Shown piece by piece: positions 1-8,723 of a stretch of 34,580 nucleotides of DNA. The notes below the pieces were generated by a model. It was given only the letters and a program-made list of their open reading frames with translations. It was not told the DNA's origin and ran no database searches. How positions within the stretch are numbered: the stretch's first letter is position 1; every line of letters starts with the position of its first letter. The DNA is from a virus, in IMG/VR virus record IMGVR_UViG_3300035703_000263, positions 1-34,580 of that record. The stretch is one strand, 5' to 3'. The position numbers and the translations under genes are program-made.

Positions 1-607
1 TCACTAGCGTGATGTCCAAAAAGGATTTCAGGCAGCAATACCCAGATGCAGACGATGGCGCAAACTTCAGCGCCCGCGCAACGGGTGATTCTGATGCCGA
101 ATGGGTAACCAAGGAAGACATCAGACTAGCCGAATATTGGGTGGTCGAGCGCGTTAAGGCCAACCTGGTGTTGTTAAGCGATGGCACCAAGCTGTACGAA
201 GACGAAATGCCAAGCGCCGAACTAATGGCGGCCAGCAACGTCACGATTATGGACACGCGCCCATCGTACCGTCGCAAGGTCAAATGGTACAAACTAACTG
301 CTATGGAAGTGCTGGAGGAACGCGAGTGGCCAGGCAAGCATATTCCGATTGTGCCTTGCTACGGCGCGCAAGTGGTCGTTGAAGGTAAGCGCAAGAAATA
401 CGGCTTGGTGCGATTTGCGAAAGACCCGCAAAAGATGTACAACTTTTGGCGTACATCCATGACCGAAAGCATTGCCCTAGCACCCAAGCCAAAGTGGCTG
501 ATTGCCGAGGGACAAGATGAGGGTCACGAATCCGAATGGGCAATGGCTAACATTAAGTCAACGCCTGTGTTGCGATACAAGCAAAAAGACATTGAAGGCC
601 AGCCCGC
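1..607. repeat. Left copy of the terminal duplication (portal gene)
   Basis: This stretch matches 33974-34580 without gaps. I count 18 substitutions in 607 bases (about 97 % identity); the first 126 bases are identical. Seventeen codons are affected, and only one change is non-synonymous: AAG (Lys) at 432-434 here versus CGG (Arg) at the right end. It marks the point where a circular or permuted genome was opened. Confidence 0.97.
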
Positions 608-1709
608 ACCGGTGCCGTCGCGCATTCAGCCAGAGCCGCCACCAGCTGGCATTATGGTGGCCGCCGATGCTATTGCTAATGACTTAAAAACTGTGTTGGG
701 CATATTTGACCCATCGCAAGAAATGCCTGGCAACATTTCGGGCAAGGCATTGCAAGGCCAACAACAACAAGTTGACCTGTCGAATTTTCACTTTTACGAC
801 AACATGACCCGCAGCATTAAGCATACGGGCAAGATTATCCTGGACCTTATTCCAAAAATTTACGACACCGAGCGCGTGTTGAGAATTATTGGGGTTGATG
901 GCAAGCCAGACATGGTGACAATCAACCAGGTTGAAGCCACCGGCGAAGTAATGAACAACGTTACCGTCGGCCTGTACGATGTGGTGATGGATACTGGACC
1001 AGGCTACAACAGCAAGCGTGAGCAAGCGGTCAGCACCATGATGCCGTTGATGTCACAGCCCCAAGTGTTCCAGGCCGCGGGCGATTTGCTGTTTCGCAAC
1101 ATGGATTTCCCAGGCGCTGACATTATTGCCGACCGCTTGGCTGCAATGAATCCGTTGGCGAAAATTGACGAAAATTCAGATGTTCCGCCACAAATGCAGA
1201 TGAAGTTGCTAGAGGCCGAAAAGGCTGTGGCAGATATGCAGCAACAAATGATTGCCATGCAGCTGGAGATTAACAACCGCGGCCAAGTTGCGGCAATGCG
1301 CGAGGAAGGCCAGAACCGTCGCAAGCTGATGGACGTTATTTCACGCGCCTACAACACCGACACAATCAACGAAGCCAAGGTCAATCAATCTAATATCAAA
1401 GCTGTGTCGGACCAGACGAACAACGAACTGGATGCGATGGTGAAATTAATATTGGGCGGATTGCCAGCCGATATGTTGGCCGCCGAGATGCAGCGCCGCA
1501 CAATGGAACAGGAACAAGCGCATATGTTTGCCGAGGGTGAAGTTAACCAAACGCAGAATCCGTTTATCCAAGCTGGTCAGGAACTGTTGGCCCAGCCGCC
1601 CATGCAACAACCTATGCAGCCAGAACAGCCGCAACAGCCCATGCAGCCGCCCATGCAACAAGGCGCGCCGCAGGGAATGCCGCAAGCAATGCCGCCTGGG
1701 ATGATGTAA
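1..1709 (+). CDS. Portal protein, C-terminal part (5' end lies at the right end of the window)
   Basis: This open frame enters from the window edge and is in frame with the gene starting at 33439. Joined across the duplication it gives about 747 residues, close to the 725 of P22 gp1. The portal forms the dodecameric ring at one capsid vertex through which DNA is packaged and ejected. The tail end has a long Gln/Met-rich helical stretch resembling the P22 barrel, then a low-complexity Pro/Gln/Met tail ending in PPGMM. It follows the large terminase and precedes scaffold and coat, the usual order. The ATG at 12 is an internal methionine, not the start. Assignment rests on length, order and family resemblance. 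Confidence 0.9.
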   Translation, partial: TSVMSKKDFRQQYPDADDGANFSARATGDSDAEWVTKEDIRLAEYWVVERVKANLVLLSDGTKLYEDEMPSAELMAASNVTIMDTRPSYRRKVKWYKLTAMEVLEEREWPGKHIPIVPCYGAQVVVEGKRKKYGLVRFAKDPQKMYNFWRTSMTESIALAPKPKWLIAEGQDEGHESEWAMANIKSTPVLRYKQKDIEGQPAPVPSRIQPEPPPAGIMVAADAIANDLKTVLGIFDPSQEMPGNISGKALQGQQQQVDLSNFHFYDNMTRSIKHTGKIILDLIPKIYDTERVLRIIGVDGKPDMVTINQVEATGEVMNNVTVGLYDVVMDTGPGYNSKREQAVSTMMPLMSQPQVFQAAGDLLFRNMDFPGADIIADRLAAMNPLAKIDENSDVPPQMQMKLLEAEKAVADMQQQMIAMQLEINNRGQVAAMREEGQNRRKLMDVISRAYNTDTINEAKVNQSNIKAVSDQTNNELDAMVKLILGGLPADMLAAEMQRRTMEQEQAHMFAEGEVNQTQNPFIQAGQELLAQPPMQQPMQPEQPQQPMQPPMQQGAPQGMPQAMPPGMM

Positions 1710-1718
1710 TTGACATAA

Positions 1719-1724
1719 TATAAT
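1719..1724 (+). promoter_or_regulatory. Possible -10 element (TATAAT) upstream of scaffold gene
   Basis: A perfect TATAAT lies 10 bases after the portal stop codon. I find no convincing -35 at 16-18 bp upstream; the TTGACA at 1710-1715 is only 3 bp away and cannot pair with it. A similar TATAATTT stands before the 4588 gene. A weak hairpin (CCAATG at 1752-1757 with CATTGG at 1764-1769) lies in the leader, followed by an AGGGG ribosome-binding site before 1792. Confidence 0.3.
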
Positions 1725-1791
1725 TTAGGGTTGAAAATAGCCCAAAGCCTACCAATGGGTTTTCATTGGGTTAATTCGTAGGGGTTTACCT

Positions 1792-2730
1792 ATGTCCGAA
1801 GTGCAAGAACGCCTAGCGGCTAATGTCGTTACAAGCGAAAATTTAGCGGAATTTACAGCCCAAAAACTTGGTTTAGTTGATTCAAACCCTGCAAACGAGG
1901 CGGATAGCGATGACGCGTATAGCGCCGCTGCCGAGCCGGATGCAGGGTCAGATCAAAGTGAACAGGACGGGGAAGCAAAGGACGCGACAGCAACAGATGA
2001 AGGGAAGGATAAGAAACCTAATCCTAAACTTGAACGGCGGTTTTCAGAGATAACCAAGCAACGGGAAGCAGCGCGCGAAGAAGCGCGTGTGGAACGTGAG
2101 GCAAGGGTAGCGATGGAAGCCAGGATAAAGGAACTTGAAGCCAGGATGAATCCGCCCCCAGCGGATGACCCAGTAGGCCAAGAACCTTTACCGGAACAAT
2201 TCAGCGATATGTACGAATACGCGAAAGCGTTGGCAGAATATACCGCTGATAAAAAGATGGCAGAACGGGATTTGCAGGACCAAAACCGTAAGGCAGCGGC
2301 TGAACAGGAAGTGAAATTCAAAGCCTGGGCAGACCGAGTGAACGCGGCCAAGTCACAATTACCCGACTTTGACGATTTGGTGCAAAGCAGCGATGTTCGC
2401 GTAAGCGATCAAGTGCGTGATGCAATCATTGAATCAGAGTATGGTCCAAGGATTTTGTACCACCTGGCTGAAAACAGCGAGTTGGCACAAAAGCTGGCCA
2501 CAATGTCTGATGTTTCCGCCATTCGTGAGATTGGGAGAATTGAGGCACGTTATGAGCGTGATTCAAAGCCTGAACAAAAAGCTGTTGTTGGGAAGTCAAA
2601 AGCGCCAGCGCCAATATCGCCATTGCGTGGTGCAGTTAATACAGTTGATGCGGGCGTGGATGCCGACGGCAATTACCATGGTTCGTATCAGCAATGGAAA
2701 GCTGCCCGACAAGCAAAGCGTATTCGCTGA
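1792..2730 (+). CDS. Scaffolding protein (P22-type, putative)
   Basis: The 312-residue product is strongly charged and mostly helical. Residues about 30-80 are Asp/Glu-rich and residues 80-125 look like a long coiled coil (EAAREEARVEREARVAMEAR). The C-terminus is short and basic, ending KAARQAKRIR, like the coat-binding helix-turn-helix tail of P22 gp8 (303 residues). Scaffolding proteins guide coat assembly and then leave the procapsid. Position between portal and coat is the standard P22 arrangement. An AGGGG motif 7-8 bases before the ATG supports the start. Sequence is not conserved enough for family proof, so this rests on composition, size and order. Confidence 0.75.
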   Translation: MSEVQERLAANVVTSENLAEFTAQKLGLVDSNPANEADSDDAYSAAAEPDAGSDQSEQDGEAKDATATDEGKDKKPNPKLERRFSEITKQREAAREEARVEREARVAMEARIKELEARMNPPPADDPVGQEPLPEQFSDMYEYAKALAEYTADKKMAERDLQDQNRKAAAEQEVKFKAWADRVNAAKSQLPDFDDLVQSSDVRVSDQVRDAIIESEYGPRILYHLAENSELAQKLATMSDVSAIREIGRIEARYERDSKPEQKAVVGKSKAPAPISPLRGAVNTVDAGVDADGNYHGSYQQWKAARQAKRIR

Positions 2731-2758
2731 CAATTAATCTTTTCTCAAGGAAATTCAA

Positions 2759-4015
2759 ATGTCTAACAATTTGCTTACCATTAGCAAGATCACCAACGAA
2801 GCGTTGATGGTTCTTGAAAACGAACTGACATTTACGTCAGAAGTTAACCGCGAATACGACGATCAATTTGCCGTCGTTGGTGCCAAAATCGGTAACACTC
2901 TGAACGTTCGCCGTCCAGGTCGTTTTATCGGTACAACTGGCCCCGCTTTGAACGTTGAAGACTTCAACGAAACAAGCGTTCCTGTCACTTTGTCCACACA
3001 GTTTCACGTTGACACACAATTCACAACGCAAGACCTGGCACTATCGCTTGATATGTTCAGCGACCGCGTTTTGAAGCCCGCCATTGCTGCAATTGCCAAC
3101 AAAATCGACTTTGACGGTCTGACCATGGCAAAAAACAACACCGCCAACATCGTTGGTTCGGCTGGTACCCCCCCAACTGGTCTTATCACATACCTGACCG
3201 CCCAGGCTTACCTGGACAGCGAAGGCGCACCGCGTGATGGCCGCCGTTCGTGCATTATCGAACCATTCACAAGCGCAACTATTGTTGACAGCCTGAAAGG
3301 TTTGTTCAATCCACAGACAGCAATCACTAGCCAGTACCAGAAAGGCTTGATGGGTCGTGATTCAGGTGGCATGAACTGGAAAATGGACCAGAACGTTATT
3401 TCCCAGCGTTTCGGTGCCTGGACAACGACAGCCAGCACATTGACTGCCAACACACAGAGCATCGGTATTGCAACCGGTTGGGCATCATCGTCCACTATCA
3501 CTTTGACGCATGGCGCTGGTTTGACATTGAACCAGGGCGATGTGATTCAAATTGCTGGTGTGTTCGCTGTTAACCCCCAAAACCGTCAGCCATACGGCAC
3601 CAACAAGCTGCGTAACTTTGTTGTTCAATCCACCGTTACTGGTTCGGGTTCAAGCACAATGTCCGTAACTGTTGTCCCAGCCATCATTACAGCTGGTCAA
3701 TTCCAAAACGTGTCTATTCCGACAACATCGGCAACTGCAACGGTTACACCGTTCAGCATCGGTACATCGGCAACTGGCACAGTCAGCCCACAGAACATTG
3801 TGATGCACCGCAATGCATTCACATTGGCTACAGCTGACCTTGAATTGCCCGATGGCGTTCACTTTGCTGGCCGCGCATCAGACAAGGAACTTGGTTTGTC
3901 GATTCGTGTGGTTCGTCAGTACACGATTAACAACGACAGCATCCCAACACGTTTGGATGTGCTGTACGGTTGGGCGCCGTTGTACCAAGAACTGGCTTGC
4001 CGCGTTGCAGCGTAA
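2759..4015 (+). CDS. Major capsid (coat) protein, P22 gp5 family
   Basis: The 418-residue protein matches the P22 coat family in length (430) and layout. An N-terminal HK97-like region contains RRPGRF (51-56) and the QFTTQDLALSLDMFSDR stretch near 87-103. Residues about 225-345 form a beta-rich inserted domain (GDVIQIAGVFAVNP..., then FVVQSTVT) equivalent to the P22 telokin-like I-domain that stabilises the fold. The C-terminus ends LYGWAPLYQELACRVAA. A Shine-Dalgarno AAGGAAA precedes ATG 2759. It is preceded by scaffold and followed by a GC-rich hairpin. Many copies form the icosahedral shell. I am confident of the family. Confidence 0.92.
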   Translation: MSNNLLTISKITNEALMVLENELTFTSEVNREYDDQFAVVGAKIGNTLNVRRPGRFIGTTGPALNVEDFNETSVPVTLSTQFHVDTQFTTQDLALSLDMFSDRVLKPAIAAIANKIDFDGLTMAKNNTANIVGSAGTPPTGLITYLTAQAYLDSEGAPRDGRRSCIIEPFTSATIVDSLKGLFNPQTAITSQYQKGLMGRDSGGMNWKMDQNVISQRFGAWTTTASTLTANTQSIGIATGWASSSTITLTHGAGLTLNQGDVIQIAGVFAVNPQNRQPYGTNKLRNFVVQSTVTGSGSSTMSVTVVPAIITAGQFQNVSIPTTSATATVTPFSIGTSATGTVSPQNIVMHRNAFTLATADLELPDGVHFAGRASDKELGLSIRVVRQYTINNDSIPTRLDVLYGWAPLYQELACRVAA

Positions 4016-4021
4016 TTTAGT

Positions 4022-4040
4022 GGGGGGTTAATCGCCCCCC
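4022..4040 (+). other. G6/C6 hairpin after the coat gene
   Basis: Six G (4022-4027) pair with six C (4035-4040) around a 7-base loop. It lies 7 bases after the coat stop codon. There is no T-tract after it, so it is a poor terminator; it more likely blocks 3' exonucleases or tunes expression between the coat gene and the 4067 gene. Confidence 0.55.
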
Positions 4041-4066
4041 GTTAATCAAAATCAAAGGAAAATATC

Positions 4067-4492
4067 ATGGCGAATCCAGGCCCCGCAGTAACCAATACCA
4101 ACCACCCATCGAACTTGGCCACCAACCAGGCATTGCGCCTGTTGGCCAGCGCCCAGGGTGTAAACCTTAACGCTGTTGCCGATACCGTTGCCACCTTAGT
4201 CAACGATTCCGGTAACGTTAGCGTTCAATCCATCATTGTTGCAAACGCAAGCGTTGACCTGACAACAGCACAATTGGCTGTTTACTCAGGACCAGGCGCA
4301 ACTGGCACAGCAATCAAAACTGCTTATGCTTTGACGGGTAACACCACAAGCGCCAAAGTGGTCGTGACAGCTGCAACATCGACTGATGCTGTAGACGTTT
4401 CGCAGCTGTTCATTCGTTGTACTACCGCCCAGGGCGCAGCTGCAACTGCCGATGTGTTCATTTACGGTTACGACCTTACATTCTTGCCTTGA
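4067..4492 (+). CDS. Small beta-rich structural protein (decoration-like), unknown
   Basis: The 141-residue protein is rich in Ala, Thr, Val and Asn and short in charged residues, as in virion surface proteins. Predicted beta strands alternate with turns (SVQSIIVANASVDL, AQLAVYSGPGATGTA, AKVVVTAATS). It lies just downstream of the coat gene with an AAGGAAAAT ribosome-binding motif and is followed by a terminator, so it is co-expressed with capsid genes. A head decoration or neck protein would fit. No named family is recognised; the function is inferred only from position and composition. Confidence 0.6.
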   Translation: MANPGPAVTNTNHPSNLATNQALRLLASAQGVNLNAVADTVATLVNDSGNVSVQSIIVANASVDLTTAQLAVYSGPGATGTAIKTAYALTGNTTSAKVVVTAATSTDAVDVSQLFIRCTTAQGAAATADVFIYGYDLTFLP

Positions 4493-4516
4493 ACTAGAAT
4501 GAAATGATGAACAGGG

Positions 4517-4545
4517 AAAGCCGCCCTCAAAAGGGGTGGCTTTTT
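4517..4545 (+). terminator. Intrinsic terminator after the capsid genes
   Basis: AAAGCCGCCCT (4517-4527) pairs with GGGGTGGCTTT (4533-4543) across a 5-base loop, with two G-T wobbles. TTTTT at 4541-4545 follows directly. It separates the head genes from the tail operon and sets head gene dosage apart from tail genes. Confidence 0.85.
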
Positions 4546-4558
4546 CGTATTCAAAGCC

Positions 4559-4564
4559 TATAAT
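4559..4564 (+). promoter_or_regulatory. Possible -10 element (TATAAT) for the tail operon
   Basis: A perfect TATAAT sits 13 bases after the terminator T-run and 23 bases before ATG 4588, with AAAGGGG as ribosome-binding site between them. The -35 position falls in the terminator stem and shows no good TTGACA match. The position after a terminator makes a promoter logical, but it might need an activator. Confidence 0.4.
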
Positions 4565-4587
4565 TTCGTATCTAAAGGGGAATTCTA

Positions 4588-4929
4588 ATGTTGCCTAATT
4601 TCAGACCTAATGGGCCGACCTACCGTATTACGGTTCCAGCGTCAGCCTCCACCCCGCTTGCAATTGTTCCTAATACCAACGTTGAAAACAACTATGTTGC
4701 GCTGATTAATACCGGCACAGCGTCTGTTGTGGTCACCTTGGGGACAGAAGCAGCGACAACGCCAACGCCCGCGGTGCCTAGTACGGGTGCATCAACGCCT
4801 GGTATTATTTTGCCGCCTGGCATGGATTACCCAATTGTGGTGCCAGCGCCCCGCAATACTTTCTACATCAGCATCATTGGCACAGCCGCCAACGGTGAAT
4901 GTTTCGTCACACCATTGTCAGCTGGGTAA
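4588..4929 (+). CDS. Small beta-rich structural protein, unknown
   Basis: The 113-residue protein has no predicted membrane segment and few charges. Strands such as YVALINTGTASVVVTLG and NTFYISIIGTAANGECFV suggest a compact beta sandwich, as in head fibres or decoration proteins. It is first in the long tail operon, with AAAGGGG before the ATG, and is 3 bases from the long fibre gene. Function not recognised; it may be a fibre base or head decoration protein. Confidence 0.6.
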   Translation: MLPNFRPNGPTYRITVPASASTPLAIVPNTNVENNYVALINTGTASVVVTLGTEAATTPTPAVPSTGASTPGIILPPGMDYPIVVPAPRNTFYISIIGTAANGECFVTPLSAG

Positions 4930-4932
4930 AAC

Positions 4933-7419
4933 ATGACCAACCAGGTTGCCAGTAAACAAACGACAAACATTGTTCCGGTCCAAGGTATTTTTGGACCCGA
5001 ACCATTGTTTACGCCCATTACGCTGGTAGGTCCCGCTGGGTCATTTTTTTACGCCCCCATCAATCCTGTGCAATCAGGGTTAACCATTACGAATTCAACC
5101 ATTGATTCGTCTGTGATTGGTGGGGCAATACCCGCAGCTGGGTTCTTTTCCACCGGCCAAGTGGCTGCCTCCCCTGTTGCTGATGCTGACATTGCCAACA
5201 AAGCATATGTGGATTCGGTCGCACAGGGTTTGGACATCAAGGCATCGTGCCTTTACACCACTACAAACAATGTCACTTTGTCGGGTCTTGGCACCCAAGC
5301 CGGTGGTGATTGGCCATCGTCGTTAACTGCGGGTGACCGTATCCTGGTTAAAAACCAAGCCAACCAGGCGCAGAACGGTATTTATGCGGCGGCATCAAGT
5401 GGTTGGACGCGCACCGCAGACATGAACGATTGGGCAGAAGTGCCTGGCGCGTTTACGTTTATTGAAGCTGGCACAGCCCTGTCATCGACGGGATGGGTAA
5501 CCACCGCGGGACCAACCGGCACCATTGGCGTGACCAATATGCCCTGGACACAGTTTTCGGGGGCGGGTACTTATACCGCTGGAAACGGTCTGCAATTGGT
5601 ATCAAATGCTTTTTCAGTAAAGCTAAATGGCGCAACGTTAGACGCAAGTGTCAGCGGATTAAAAATTGCTGATACTTATGCAGGGCAGACCAGCATTACG
5701 ACGTTGGGAACAATTGGAACAGGAACGTGGGCAGCCACAGATGTTGCGGTGCTGCATGGCGGCACAGGTGCGTCCGATGCTGCGGGTGCAAGGTCAAACT
5801 TGTCGGCGGCCGTTCTGGGCGCAAACAACGACATAACCAGTTTGTCAGCCATTACCGGCGCAATTGCCAGCCCGACTTACGTTCAATTTAATACTACGCA
5901 AAACCCTTTGCCAACTGATGCAACAGGGCGGCTGTATTACGATTCTACAGACCAGTTTCAAACCATGGTTTTCCAGATGAATGGAAGCGTGGTTCAACAC
6001 GTTGGCGAAGAACAGTTTTTTAGAATCAAATGTCAAGGGTCAATTACCAAAGGCCAAGTGGTTTCGTTTGCTGGTACGCTGGGCGCGTCTGGCGGCCTAA
6101 TTGGTAAGGCGGCCACAGGGCTGACTGTTGACCAGGCTAATTTAATTTTGGGCGTGGCTGACGAATCTGGTAGTAATAACGATTGGATTTTTGTTTCGTC
6201 GTTTGGTGAAGTTAAGAGCATCAACACAACTGGCGGCGCTGAAGCCTGGGTGCAAGGTCAGATACTGTATTACAACCCAGCTGTTGTTGGTGGGTTGACC
6301 AAAACTAAACCGGCTGCGCCTAACGCTATTGCGGTCGTGGCCGCGGTGGTCCATGTTGGGTCATCGAATGGCATTTTGTTTGTGCGCCCAACATTTGGGT
6401 CCGTTTTAGGTGGGACTGATGGAAACGTACAATTCGGAACAATTAGCAACCTTGACGTTATCCAATACAACAGCACAGCCCAATATTGGGAAAACGTCCC
6501 AGCAAGTGGCCTGTCTGTTAACTACGCGGCAACAGCTGGCAGCGCAGGGTCAGCGACCACCGCAGTCACAGCCACAAACTTGGCAGCGGGTGCCGCGGGA
6601 AGCGTACCGTACCAAACAGGTGCCGGTGCTACTACGTTCCTTGGATTAGGCACAAGCACTTACCTAATGACCGCAGGGGCAAGCGCCCCCGTTTGGACAG
6701 ACCCAGCAAGCGTAAGCGTAGGAACCGCCACCAATGCCACCAATGCTGTCACAGCAACGAATTTAGCGGGCGGTGCAGCGGCTAGTATTCCTTACCAAAC
6801 TGCAAGCGGCACAACGTCGTTTATTGCGTCTGGTGCGGGCGATTCTGGTAAGTTTTTGCAAAGTAATGGTACAAGCGCCCCCGCATGGGCTACGCTTGTT
6901 GCATCAGTTTCTGTTGTAGACGATACAACTACCAATTCAACGTTTTACCCGCTGTTTGCAAACACCACGACAGGGTCAATCAGCACCGGTTACGTTAGCA
7001 GCACCAAATACCAATTCAACCCATCCACCGGCATATTGACCGCAACTGGATTCAGCGGGTCTGCGGCGGGCCTAACATCGGTGCCAGCTGGCCAACTTTC
7101 TGGCACTATTCCGTCGGGTGTGTTGGGCAATTCAACGGTTTACATTGGCACCACAGCCATTGCATTGAATCGTGGGTCAGCATCGCAAAGCCTGACCGGC
7201 GTGTCAATTGATGGCAGCGCAGGGTCGGTGACAAACGCAACAAACGCAGCGAATATTGGCATTACTGACGATACTTCAACAAATGCCGACTATTATCCTG
7301 TTTGGGTCACAAACACGACGGGCAATTTGCCAGCAAAAGTTAGCAGCACAAAATTAAAATTTAATCCGTCTACTGGTGTTTTAACGCCAACTGGCGGCAT
7401 TGGTGGGGGTGCATTTTGA
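4933..7419 (+). CDS. Long tail fibre protein with internal repeats
   Basis: The 828-residue protein is Gly/Ala/Ser/Thr/Asn-rich, typical of trimeric fibres. Residues about 95-110 (IANKAYVDSVAQGLDIKASC) match a motif common in phage fibre proteins. Middle modules of the type ATNLAxGAAxSxPYQT occur twice. Near the end, a module beginning VDDTTTN (about residue 659) recurs as TDDTSTN (about 776), each followed by NPSTG(I/V)LT. The end reads GGIGGGAF. It probably binds host surface receptors. The last four bases overlap the next gene as TTGA. Start ATG 4933 follows the preceding stop closely. Confidence 0.8.
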   Translation: MTNQVASKQTTNIVPVQGIFGPEPLFTPITLVGPAGSFFYAPINPVQSGLTITNSTIDSSVIGGAIPAAGFFSTGQVAASPVADADIANKAYVDSVAQGLDIKASCLYTTTNNVTLSGLGTQAGGDWPSSLTAGDRILVKNQANQAQNGIYAAASSGWTRTADMNDWAEVPGAFTFIEAGTALSSTGWVTTAGPTGTIGVTNMPWTQFSGAGTYTAGNGLQLVSNAFSVKLNGATLDASVSGLKIADTYAGQTSITTLGTIGTGTWAATDVAVLHGGTGASDAAGARSNLSAAVLGANNDITSLSAITGAIASPTYVQFNTTQNPLPTDATGRLYYDSTDQFQTMVFQMNGSVVQHVGEEQFFRIKCQGSITKGQVVSFAGTLGASGGLIGKAATGLTVDQANLILGVADESGSNNDWIFVSSFGEVKSINTTGGAEAWVQGQILYYNPAVVGGLTKTKPAAPNAIAVVAAVVHVGSSNGILFVRPTFGSVLGGTDGNVQFGTISNLDVIQYNSTAQYWENVPASGLSVNYAATAGSAGSATTAVTATNLAAGAAGSVPYQTGAGATTFLGLGTSTYLMTAGASAPVWTDPASVSVGTATNATNAVTATNLAGGAAASIPYQTASGTTSFIASGAGDSGKFLQSNGTSAPAWATLVASVSVVDDTTTNSTFYPLFANTTTGSISTGYVSSTKYQFNPSTGILTATGFSGSAAGLTSVPAGQLSGTIPSGVLGNSTVYIGTTAIALNRGSASQSLTGVSIDGSAGSVTNATNAANIGITDDTSTNADYYPVWVTNTTGNLPAKVSSTKLKFNPSTGVLTPTGGIGGGAF

Positions 7420-7730
7420 AATACTTGTGGAAAATTAACGGCGTAAAAGCCAACGATGGTTTAATTACGTCAGCAAAATATCATTGCAGAGCAGAAAAAG
7501 ATGATTTGTGGGTTGCTACTGAGGGAACATGGTTTTTTCTTGAGCCTAAATTAACTGTTCCATTTGCTGATGTAATTGAATCTATGGTCATTGATTGGAT
7601 TAAATTAGAATCTATGGTGGATGACAAAAATGTAATTGAATTGCGCTTGGCTGAACAAATTGCAAGTTTGTCCGCGGTATCTATTACTGTGCCGCCCTGG
7701 GAACCCCAAACATTTACGCCGGAGTTATAA
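7416..7730 (+). CDS. Fibre-linked small protein (DUF7936-like), TTG start
   Basis: The 104-residue protein opens MKYLWKINGVKA and contains aromatic-rich strands (TEGTWFFLEPKLTVPFADVIE), resembling small phage proteins placed after tail fibre genes, of the DUF7936 kind as I recall it. It has no other usable start, so a TTG codon at 7416, overlapping the fibre TGA stop (TTGA), is the likely start. GGGGG 7-11 bases upstream can act as ribosome-binding site inside the fibre gene, giving translational coupling. It may be a fibre assembly helper; this is inference from position. Confidence 0.65.
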   Translation: MKYLWKINGVKANDGLITSAKYHCRAEKDDLWVATEGTWFFLEPKLTVPFADVIESMVIDWIKLESMVDDKNVIELRLAEQIASLSAVSITVPPWEPQTFTPEL

Positions 7731-7733
7731 ATT

Positions 7734-8723
7734 ATGGCGCAAACAGGTTTTACACCAATTCAAATTTATAGCAGCACCACCGCGGCAGCTGTGCCTGGCG
7801 CAAGCGACTTGACCAATAGCGCGCTTGGGTCAGAACTTGCAATCAACATTACTGACGGCAAATTGTTTTACAAAGACAATGCTAATGCTGTCCAGGTAAT
7901 TGGCTGGAAGACTGTGCCTGTTTCGGCTGGCGGTACTGGCTTAACGTCTGTTACGTCTGGACGTATTCTTTACGGGAATAGCGCAACGACGCTTGGCACA
8001 TCAGCTAATCTTACGTTTGATGGCACCCAACTGTATACAACACAGCTGGAAGTAGGCGCAACAACTGGTTTAGGATATTTGGCCTATATTAAAGGCGGTA
8101 ACGGAAATCAACTTGGATTAGACAATGCAGGTGAACAGTTTACGCAAATAGATTTAAGTAATAACGGAACCACAAAAGGTCGGGTTTGGTTAGACAACAC
8201 AAATTCAGAAATTGTGTTGCAAGGTGCATCAAGCATTGGTGCAGCAATTTATACAAATGCAACCAAAAGAATAAATATTACTTCAGCGGGTTTGGTTTCT
8301 TTAGAAAATTCGGCTGGTTTATCTATTAACAAAATAGCGGTGTCATCCCCAGCTGCCGGTGATGGTAATGTATTTAGCGGTTTATATACACCAACGCTAA
8401 CCAATTCAACGAACGTTGCTGCCAGCACAACTGGCACTTGCCAATATATGCGTGTTGGTAGCGCAATAACGGTTTCTGGGCAATTTACTGTAGACCCAAC
8501 GGCAGCAGGAACTTTAACTGTACTTTTAATTTCTTTACCAATTGCGTCAAATTTCACAAGCTCACGAAGCGCGGGCGGGACGGTTGCATCAGCATCAAAT
8601 ATATATGGTGAAGTTGGTGCAATTATTGGAAATACTGCAAGCGATGTGTTCGAGGTAAGATTGTTGCCATCAAGTGCTGCCAACCAAACTTATGCTTTTC
8701 AAGCAACTTATTACATTGAATGA
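7734..8723 (+). CDS. Second tail fibre protein
   Basis: The 329-residue protein starts MAQTGFTPIQIYSS and continues SELAINITDGKLFYKDN, an N-terminal pattern seen in many phage fibres. A VPVSAGGTGLTSVTSG module near residue 62 is the common GGTG fibre repeat. The second half is beta-rich with little charge and ends YAFQATYYIE, a tip-like aromatic end. It probably forms a receptor-binding fibre or a branch on the longer one. The stop codon overlaps the next small gene as ATGA. Confidence 0.75.
   Translation: MAQTGFTPIQIYSSTTAAAVPGASDLTNSALGSELAINITDGKLFYKDNANAVQVIGWKTVPVSAGGTGLTSVTSGRILYGNSATTLGTSANLTFDGTQLYTTQLEVGATTGLGYLAYIKGGNGNQLGLDNAGEQFTQIDLSNNGTTKGRVWLDNTNSEIVLQGASSIGAAIYTNATKRINITSAGLVSLENSAGLSINKIAVSSPAAGDGNVFSGLYTPTLTNSTNVAASTTGTCQYMRVGSAITVSGQFTVDPTAAGTLTVLLISLPIASNFTSSRSAGGTVASASNIYGEVGAIIGNTASDVFEVRLLPSSAANQTYAFQATYYIE

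Noticed and set aside
1-607. True direct terminal repeat as in T7
   Set aside because: The two copies differ at 18 sites and lie inside the portal gene; a physical terminal repeat would be identical.
1710-1724. TTGACA and TATAAT close together as a full promoter
   Set aside because: Only 3 bases separate the two, so they cannot be used as one -35/-10 pair.
7400-7420. prfB-like programmed +1 frameshift at GGGGGT-NNA-TTT-TGA (also at 14118)
   Set aside because: A +1 slip at TTT-TGA would enter a frame that is not the frame of the next gene; the downstream frame lies at -1. The heptamer is not a canonical -1 slippery site either. A TTG start with an upstream GGGGG explains both places.
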